64,000 bases of DNA, taken from the NCBI GenBank assembly GCA_050433985.1, contig JBNPWE010000007.1, positions 1 to 64,000 of the forward strand. Reading direction: 5' to 3'. Below, one piece after another: positions 58,978-64,000 of the stretch (position 1 is its first letter; the number at the start of each line of letters is the position of its first letter). Origin of the DNA: JACIYW01 sp014359745 (lineage in GTDB: Bacteria > Pseudomonadota > Alphaproteobacteria > Rhodobacterales > Rhodobacteraceae). The notes below the pieces were generated by a model. The model did no database searches, was not told where the DNA came from, and was given only the letters and a program-made list of their open reading frames with translations. Made by a program: the position numbers and the translations under genes.

Positions 58978-59811
58978 TCACGCGCGGCGCCTGTTGGCGG
59001 GCCGCTGCCATTCGGGGCGGATGGTCGGGGCACCGAAGAAATAGCCTTGAAGGCAATCGATTCCCGCATCGATCAGGAACTGCGCGTCCTGGGCGGTTTC
59101 AACCGATTCGGCGACGGTGAACATGTCGAAATGTTGCGCGATGGCGATCATCGCCCTTGTCAGAACCTGATTGTCGATATCGGCATGGATGCCGCGGATG
59201 AACTGGCCGTCGATCTTCAGGATGTCAAAGTAGAAATCCTTGAAATAGCGAAACGCGGTGTACCCCGCCCCGAAATCATCCAGCGCAAAGCTGACACCGC
59301 GCCTTTGGGCATCCTCCATGAAGGCCACGACGATTTCAGGCACCAGCATGGCCGAGGATTCGGTGATCTCAAGGATCAGCCGTTCGCCCACCGTGGCATC
59401 GCGCCCCAGCCCCGCATCCAGGGTCTTCACCCAAAGCGGATAGCCGATCGACCGGGCCGACATGTTGATCGACAGCCGCAAACCGGGATTTTCGCGCAGC
59501 GCCAGCAGACCGAATTCAAGCGCCAGGCAATCCACCGCCCGCCCCAGTTCGCGGTTCTCTATCGCGTCGATGAAATCGCGCGCCGGGATGATCCGCCCGC
59601 TTTGATCAAGGATGCGGATCAATCCTTCGTGAAAGGCGATCTTGGTCGGGTCCGTCGCCTGCATCACCGGCTGATACGCCAAAAGCACCTGCTTGCGTTC
59701 CACCGCGCCCGCGACCATCGCCAGCGTCGAGCGGTCGCGTTCGGAAACGGCAAATGCCAGCGGGCTTTCCGGCCCGGCGAAGGGATCGGCCACGGGTACC
59801 AGTTTGCTCAT
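58978..59811 (-). CDS. EAL-domain c-di-GMP phosphodiesterase (stand-alone)
   Basis: This 277-residue protein is nearly all EAL domain (about 30-270). The signature Glu is in HEGLIRI (EGL instead of EAL). The other metal/catalytic positions are visible: SINMS, LEITES, LDDFGAGY, LKIDGQF, AESVET and LQGYFFG. It is therefore probably active in c-di-GMP hydrolysis. It lacks GGDEF, PAS or membrane modules. The ATG at 59811 has GGAGGGG a few bases upstream and is preferred over one at 59823. Confidence 0.85.
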   Translation of the reverse strand: MSKLVPVADPFAGPESPLAFAVSERDRSTLAMVAGAVERKQVLLAYQPVMQATDPTKIAFHEGLIRILDQSGRIIPARDFIDAIENRELGRAVDCLALEFGLLALRENPGLRLSINMSARSIGYPLWVKTLDAGLGRDATVGERLILEITESSAMLVPEIVVAFMEDAQRRGVSFALDDFGAGYTAFRYFKDFYFDILKIDGQFIRGIHADIDNQVLTRAMIAIAQHFDMFTVAESVETAQDAQFLIDAGIDCLQGYFFGAPTIRPEWQRPANRRRA

Positions 59812-59908
59812 CAGCCCCTCCATGCGCTATGTGTCCAACTTCTGCCTTGGGGCTTAACAACCGATGAAAATTCGTATTTTGTTCTAATTTTCAACATTGG
59901 GGGCGCAT

Positions 59909-60478
59909 ATGTCGGAACGATGCGGCTGGTGCGGGTCCGACCCGCTTTATGTGGCCTATCACGATGGCGAATGGGGCGTGCCGGAGCGCGGCAGCCGGGC
60001 GCTTTGGGAAAAGCTGGTCCTTGACGGCTTTCAGGCCGGGCTTTCCTGGATCACCATCCTGCGCAAACGTGAATCCTTCCGCGCGGCCTTCGCCGGGTTC
60101 GACCCCGAGGTGATCGCCGGTTGGACCGACCCCGAGGTTGCCCGCCTGATGGCCGACCCCGGCATCGTCCGCTCCCGTGCCAAGATATTGGCCACCATCA
60201 CCAACGCCCGCGCCTGGCAGCGGTTGGAGGCTGCGGGGGGTTTTGACCGATTCCTGTGGAACTATGTTGATGGTCGGCCGATCCAGAACCGGTTTGCCAC
60301 CCTGGCCGAGGTTCCCGCCGAAACCCCGCTATCGCGGCAGATATCAAAAGATCTGAAACAGGCCGGGTTCAAGTTCTGCGGCCCGGTGATCACCTATGCG
60401 TTCATGCAGGCGGTGGGCATGGTGAACGACCATCTGGTGACGTGCCCGTGCCATGACCGGGTGCGGCAGATGGAATAG
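59909..60478 (+). CDS. tag: DNA-3-methyladenine glycosylase I
   Basis: This 189-residue HhH-fold glycosylase excises 3-methyladenine. The N-terminal RCGWCGSDPLYVAYHDGEWG and the C-terminal HLVTCPCH provide the zinc ligands, and WITILRKRESFRAAFAGFD and FKFCGPVITYAFMQAVGMVN are family signatures. The ATG at 59909 follows TGGGGG by a few bases. It is divergent from the EAL gene across an AT-rich interval of about 97 bp. Confidence 0.95.
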   Translation: MSERCGWCGSDPLYVAYHDGEWGVPERGSRALWEKLVLDGFQAGLSWITILRKRESFRAAFAGFDPEVIAGWTDPEVARLMADPGIVRSRAKILATITNARAWQRLEAAGGFDRFLWNYVDGRPIQNRFATLAEVPAETPLSRQISKDLKQAGFKFCGPVITYAFMQAVGMVNDHLVTCPCHDRVRQME

Positions 60479-60510
60479 GCCCGGCGGCCCGGTCAGGGCG
60501 CGGCCCAATG

Positions 60511-60541
60511 CCTCATCCCCTTGGTGCAAATACTCCGGGGG
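60511..60541 (-). repeat. Dispersed 3'-end repeat, short form (after the tlpA-like gene)
   Basis: On the minus strand CCCCGGAGTATTTGCACCAA followed by GGGGATGAGG retains the GGAGTATTT and CCAAG...GATGA blocks, with a shortened T-run. It lies 34 bp after the thioredoxin-like gene in a convergent interval with tag. A G/C-rich inverted repeat (GGGGGC / GCCCCC) adjoins it. Confidence 0.65.
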
Positions 60542-60574
60542 TCCGGGGGCAGGGCCCCCGGCCGTTCCCGCCCC

Positions 60575-61123
60575 TTACCCGCCGGTCGTCAGCGCGCTGA
60601 CGATCGCCTTGGCGCTGTCGCTGTCCCATTCGGCATCGCCGATCAGGCGGGCGATCTCGCGGCCCTCAGGGTCGATCAGGATGGTCGATGGCAGGCCAAG
60701 AACAGCCATGTCGCGCGCGAATTGCTGTTTGGGGTCGCGCAGGATCGGCAGGTGCGCGACCTCGGTCTCATCAAAGAACTTCCTGATCGCGGGCACCGGG
60801 TTGCGCCCGGTGGCCACCGTCACCACCGCGAAATTCGCGCCGCCCAGCACGGCCTGAAGCCGGTCGAGCGATGGCATTTCCTTTCGACACGGCGCGCACC
60901 AGGTCGCCCAGAAATTCAACAGCACATATTTGCCGCGATATTCTGACATCAGGTGTTCGCCATCCTCGGCATCCAGCAGCACCGCCTCGGGCACCGGGCG
61001 GGGGGCGTCATGGAATTGCAGCTTGCGCATGCTGCCGTCGCGCAGATCGTTCAGGGCGGTGGTGTCGGCATTTGCAGTAACGCCAAGGGCCGCGTATAGG
61101 ACAACGGCAAACAAGAAACGCAT
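60575..61123 (-). CDS. TlpA/ResA-type exported thioredoxin-like protein
   Basis: This 182-residue protein has a signal peptide (FLFAVVLYAALGVTANA) and a thioredoxin fold with the redox site WCAPC (C76, C79) in LNFWATWCAPCRKEM and the cis-Pro in GLPSTILID. It should reduce disulfides in the periplasm, for example in cytochrome c assembly. GGAGGAAAG directly precedes the ATG at 61123. It is divergent from argH, with only 22 bp between the starts. Confidence 0.92.
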   Translation of the reverse strand: MRFLFAVVLYAALGVTANADTTALNDLRDGSMRKLQFHDAPRPVPEAVLLDAEDGEHLMSEYRGKYVLLNFWATWCAPCRKEMPSLDRLQAVLGGANFAVVTVATGRNPVPAIRKFFDETEVAHLPILRDPKQQFARDMAVLGLPSTILIDPEGREIARLIGDAEWDSDSAKAIVSALTTGG

Positions 61124-61145
61124 CTTTCCTCCGATAGGCTTTCGC

Positions 61146-62537
61146 ATGACTGAAAAATCTTCCAACGCGATGTGGGGCGGGCGGTTTGCCGCCGGGCCTG
61201 ATGCGATCATGGAGGCGATCAATGCCTCGATCGGGTTCGACCGGCGCCTTGCCGCGCAGGATATCCAGGGCTCGCGTGCGCATGCCGCCATGCTTGCGGC
61301 CACGGGCATTGTCGATAGTAGGGATGTCGAGGCGATCAGGGAAGGCCTGCTCAAGATTTTGTCAGAAATAGAGGCGGGGACATTCGCTTTTTCCACCGCC
61401 CTGGAAGACATTCACATGAATGTCGAGGCGCGGCTGACCGATCTGATCGGGCCTGCGGCGGGCAGGTTGCACACCGCGCGTTCGCGCAATGATCAGGTGG
61501 CGACGGATTTCAAACTGTGGGTGCGCGATCAGATCGACGCGGCGATTGCGGGGTTGCAGGCGCTGACCGGCGCGCTGCTGACACAGGCAGAGGCAGGCGC
61601 CGATTGGGTGATGCCGGGGTTTACCCACCTTCAAACCGCCCAGCCCGTCACCTGGGGTCATCACATGATGGCCTATGTCGAGATGTTCGGCCGCGACACC
61701 GGCCGGTTTCGCGACGCGCGCGCGCGGATGAACGAATGCCCCCTGGGGGCCGCCGCACTGGCGGGCACGTCCTTTCCCATTGACCGGCACATGACGGCGG
61801 CGGCGCTGGGGTTCGATCGGCCCAGCGCCAATTCGCTTGATGCGGTCAGCGACCGCGATTTCGCGCTGGAATTCCTGGCGGCCGCTTCCATTACCGCCGT
61901 GCATCTGTCGCGGCTGGCGGAAGAGCTGGTGATCTGGTCTACGGCGCAGTTTCGCTTCGTTGCGCTTTCCGACCGGTTTTCAACCGGCTCGTCGATCATG
62001 CCGCAAAAGAAAAACCCCGATGCCGCGGAACTTCTGCGCGCCAAGATCGGGCGGATACTGGGGGCGATGGTGGCGCTTTTCACGGTGATGAAGGGGCTGC
62101 CGCTGGCCTATTCCAAGGACATGCAGGAAGACAAGGAACAGGTGTTCGACGCCGCCGACACGTTGATCCTGTCGCTTGCCGCGATGACGGGAATGGTGGC
62201 CGACATGACCGCCAATCGCGATGCGCTGGCGCGGGCGGCGGGATCGGGGTTTTCCACCGCCACCGATCTGGCCGACTGGCTGGTGCGCGCGGCAAACCTG
62301 CCGTTCCGCGAGGCGCATCACGCGACCGGCGCGCTGGTCAAGCTGGCCGAAGGGCGCGGCGTGGATCTGCCCGATCTGACCCTGGCCGACATGCAGGCGG
62401 TGCACCCGGCGATCACCGAAGATGTGTTCTCTGTGCTGGGGGTGGACAATTCGGTGCGAAGCCGTACCTCCTACGGGGGCACCGCGCCCGATCAGGTGCG
62501 CGCACAGGTGGCACGCTGGCGAAAGGTTCAGGGATGA
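61146..62537 (+). CDS. argH: Argininosuccinate lyase
   Basis: This 463-residue fumarase/aspartase-superfamily enzyme carries out the last step of arginine synthesis. MWGGRFAAGPDAIME, HTARSRNDQVATDFKLW, GFTHLQTAQPVTWGHH and the signature GSSIMPQKKNPDAAEL with the catalytic Ser are intact. Its stop overlaps the ATG of the next small lipoprotein gene, starting a tightly packed run that leads to lysA. Confidence 0.97.
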   Translation: MTEKSSNAMWGGRFAAGPDAIMEAINASIGFDRRLAAQDIQGSRAHAAMLAATGIVDSRDVEAIREGLLKILSEIEAGTFAFSTALEDIHMNVEARLTDLIGPAAGRLHTARSRNDQVATDFKLWVRDQIDAAIAGLQALTGALLTQAEAGADWVMPGFTHLQTAQPVTWGHHMMAYVEMFGRDTGRFRDARARMNECPLGAAALAGTSFPIDRHMTAAALGFDRPSANSLDAVSDRDFALEFLAAASITAVHLSRLAEELVIWSTAQFRFVALSDRFSTGSSIMPQKKNPDAAELLRAKIGRILGAMVALFTVMKGLPLAYSKDMQEDKEQVFDAADTLILSLAAMTGMVADMTANRDALARAAGSGFSTATDLADWLVRAANLPFREAHHATGALVKLAEGRGVDLPDLTLADMQAVHPAITEDVFSVLGVDNSVRSRTSYGGTAPDQVRAQVARWRKVQG

Positions 62538-62689
62538 GGGTGGCGGTTTTGATCGGTCTGCTGTCTTGTGTGGCCTGCACATCCGAACCTCGGGCCAATG
62601 CCCATGTGCGTGTCACCCCGGACGGGGTGCGCGTGGTGCCGGTACTGTCGGGCGTCCTGAACGGCGTCGGCGTTTCGGTGTCACCATGA
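62534..62689 (+). CDS. Tiny exported protein or lipoprotein
   Basis: A 51-residue frame begins with an ATG overlapping the argH stop (ATGA). It has a hydrophobic start (RVAVLIGLLSCVAC) with possible lipoprotein cysteines at C12 or C15, and a Val-rich mature part (VRVTPDGVRVVPVLSGVLNG). I recognise no family. The chain of 4-bp overlaps on both sides suggests it is translated. Confidence 0.6.
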   Translation: MRVAVLIGLLSCVACTSEPRANAHVRVTPDGVRVVPVLSGVLNGVGVSVSP

Positions 62690-62847
62690 GGGGGGCGGGT
62701 ATGCTGGCGGTGCTGGCGGTGCTGGCAGGCTGCGGGGCCGCTGGTCGGCCGATCGCGCCGGGATCAGGCGATGTCATGCCGGTTGTCCATTCGGCGACCA
62801 CTTCGGGCACCACATCAACCACCACTGCGGGGGCCAGAAATGGCTAG
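62686..62847 (+). CDS. Small lipoprotein, possibly LptM-like
   Basis: This 53-residue product begins with an ATG overlapping the previous stop. Its lipoprotein signal ends LAVLAGCG, followed by AAGRPIAPGSGD. In many proteobacteria a tiny lipoprotein with a CGxxGxxxxP start (LptM/YifL) precedes lysA or dapF, and the position here matches. The Thr/Ser-rich tail is not conserved. The LptM assignment is tentative. Confidence 0.6.
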   Translation: MRGAGMLAVLAVLAGCGAAGRPIAPGSGDVMPVVHSATTSGTTSTTTAGARNG

Positions 62848-62871
62848 GGCGGTACGGGGCTGGGGGTGCGC

Positions 62872-63186
62872 ATGCGACTGCGGCTGATCTATCTGGCGCT
62901 GGCCATCTGGGGGGCAGTCCATCCGATGTACTGGTTTCTGACCCACATGCGCGAAACCGGCACCGGCCTGTCCGGCCTGATCGACGCCTGGTATGTCAAC
63001 GCCTCGACCACCGGCCTGACCTGGGATCTGACCATTGCCGCCGTCGCGCTGACGGTCTGGGTGCTGGCCGAGGTGTCGGTGCGGCGCAACTGGCTGGCGC
63101 TGGTGGCGATTCCTGCGACCTTCGGCATCGGCGTTTCCTGCGGATTGCCGCTATATCTGTATCTGCGGGCGCGTCCCGTTACCTGA
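62872..63186 (+). CDS. DUF2834 small membrane protein
   Basis: This 104-residue protein has three predicted membrane helices, near 4-22, 46-66 and 72-98. The sequence GAVHPMYWFLTHMRETG at the first periplasmic loop is typical of DUF2834, whose function is unknown. The ATG at 62872 has a GGGGG tract six bases upstream; a GTG at 62866 is an alternative. It sits 7 bp before lysA. Confidence 0.8.
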   Translation: MRLRLIYLALAIWGAVHPMYWFLTHMRETGTGLSGLIDAWYVNASTTGLTWDLTIAAVALTVWVLAEVSVRRNWLALVAIPATFGIGVSCGLPLYLYLRARPVT

Positions 63187-63193
63187 GGCCGAC

Positions 63194-64000
63194 ATGGATC
63201 ATTTTCTCTATCGAAACGGCATCCTGCATGCCGAAGACGTGGCGCTGACCGATATCGCGGCACGGGTCGGCACGCCGTTCTATTGCTATTCCACCGCCAC
63301 GCTGACCCGGCATTACCGCCTGTTTCAAGAGGCGCTGGCGGGCCTGCCGCACATGATCTGCTTTGCGGTGAAATCCAACAGCAACCTGGCGGTGCTGCGC
63401 ATCCTGGGCGATCTGGGCGCGGGGATGGATGTGGTATCGATCGGGGAATACCTGCGCGCCCGCGCGGCTGGCGTTCCGGGCGAACGTATCGTGTTTTCCG
63501 GCGTCGGCAAGACCCGGCAAGAGATGCGCGCCGCGTTGCAGGGCGGCATCCGGCAATTCAACGTCGAAAGCGAGCCGGAGTTGCGCGCGCTCTCCGAGGT
63601 AGCCGTGTCGCTGGGCTTGACGGCCCCGATCGCGCTGCGCGTCAACCCCGATGTCGACGCCAAGACGCACGAGAAAATCGCCACGGGAAAATCGGAAAAC
63701 AAGTTCGGCATTCCCATATCCCGTGCCCGCGAAATCTACGCCGAGGCAGCGGCGCTGCCCGGTCTTGATGTGGTGGGCATCGATGTGCATATCGGCAGCC
63801 AGTTGACCGATCTGGCCCCGTTCGAGGCGGCCTATCTGAAGGTGGCTGATCTCACCCGGCAACTTCGCGCCGATGGCCACGACATCCGCCGCCTCGATCT
63901 GGGCGGCGGCCTTGGCATCCCTTACGAGCGGTCGAACACCGCGCCGCCCCTGCCGATCGAATATGGCGATGTGATCCGGCGCACCGTGGGCGATCTGGGC
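63194..64000 (+). CDS. lysA: Diaminopimelate decarboxylase, 5' part (runs off the right edge)
   Basis: The visible 269 codons show the alanine-racemase-fold PLP domain of LysA, which makes lysine from meso-diaminopimelate. The PLP lysine is K60 in ICFAVKSNSN. GAGMDVVSIGEYLRA, FSGVGKT, VNPDVDAKTHEKIATGKSEN, DVHIGSQ and the phosphate-binding LDLGGGLGIPY follow in order. The frame is open to the window end. It is the last gene of the argH to lysA run. Confidence 0.96.
   Translation, partial: MDHFLYRNGILHAEDVALTDIAARVGTPFYCYSTATLTRHYRLFQEALAGLPHMICFAVKSNSNLAVLRILGDLGAGMDVVSIGEYLRARAAGVPGERIVFSGVGKTRQEMRAALQGGIRQFNVESEPELRALSEVAVSLGLTAPIALRVNPDVDAKTHEKIATGKSENKFGIPISRAREIYAEAAALPGLDVVGIDVHIGSQLTDLAPFEAAYLKVADLTRQLRADGHDIRRLDLGGGLGIPYERSNTAPPLPIEYGDVIRRTVGDLG

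Noticed and set aside
1..64000. tRNA, rRNA, tmRNA and CRISPR arrays.
   Set aside because: I saw no cloverleaf with a GTTCGA-type T-loop and CCA-proximal stem, no rRNA-like sequence and no regularly spaced direct-repeat array. A covariance-model scan would be needed to exclude them completely.

Overview
The window is chromosomal DNA of an alphaproteobacterium, most likely a member of the Rhodobacteraceae (order Rhodobacterales). The base composition is uniformly GC-rich. The gene content and order fit that family: ybgC-tolQRAB-pal-cpoB followed by tilS and ftsH, a petP/petR-like regulator pair divergent from a branched-chain aminotransferase, ftsE-ftsX-plsC, phaA-phaB, dnaK-dnaJ and argH-lysA. 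No rRNA, tRNA, CRISPR array or prophage was recognised. The only mobile DNA is at the left edge.

Layout. 1-1.2 kb: an IS110-family transposase runs off the left edge next to the C-terminal remnant of an IS66 transposase. 1.2-12.1 kb: a VOC protein and a CDF metal exporter, then the Tol-Pal operon, tilS and ftsH. 12.1-18.5 kb: corA, folD, a DUF302 protein, an OmpA-like lipoprotein, an Ada-like methyltransferase divergent from nth, and a PfkB sugar/nucleoside kinase. 18.5-21.1 kb: a divergent surface-glycan pair (sulfotransferase and GT14-type glycosyltransferase). 21.2-23.9 kb: a HIT protein, an EamA exporter, arsC-arsR and a small orphan protein. 23.9-27.3 kb: ilvE, petP/petR and dapE. 27.6-30.5 kb: two neighbouring Hint-domain proteins, the second without the catalytic residues. 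30.6-32.3 kb: a periplasmic Cys-rich module with a SCO protein. 32.4-37.4 kb: tesA divergent from ybbA-ybbP, then accA. 37.5-42.7 kb: plsC, ftsX, ftsE, a zinc-ribbon membrane protein, and an HPt protein divergent from a REC-PP2C phosphatase. 43.1-46.2 kb: dnaK-dnaJ. 46.3-51.6 kb: an NYN nuclease, a GNAT acetyltransferase, a candidate toxin/immunity pair, adhC and asparaginase. 51.8-56.7 kb: a TPR protein, ispE, ispB, DUF2007, an RNA/protein methyltransferase and a 55-residue DUF465 protein. 56.8-64 kb: phaB-phaA, an EAL protein, tag, tlpA, argH, two tiny lipoproteins, DUF2834 and the start of lysA.

Most of the window is housekeeping. The unusual parts are four. (i) A free-standing 437-residue protein whose C-terminus resembles RNase A-like/BECR contact-dependent-inhibition toxins is followed by a CdiI-like immunity gene, with no recognisable delivery domain. 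(ii) A tandem of one apparently active and one apparently dead Hint protein sits downstream of an AT-rich leader. (iii) A dispersed intergenic element built on GAGTATTTTT...CAAGATGA occurs eight times, three times as a conserved 112-nt long form, always after gene 3' ends and never in divergent promoter regions. (iv) A GT14 plus sulfotransferase pair recalls the enzymology of animal glycosaminoglycan synthesis.
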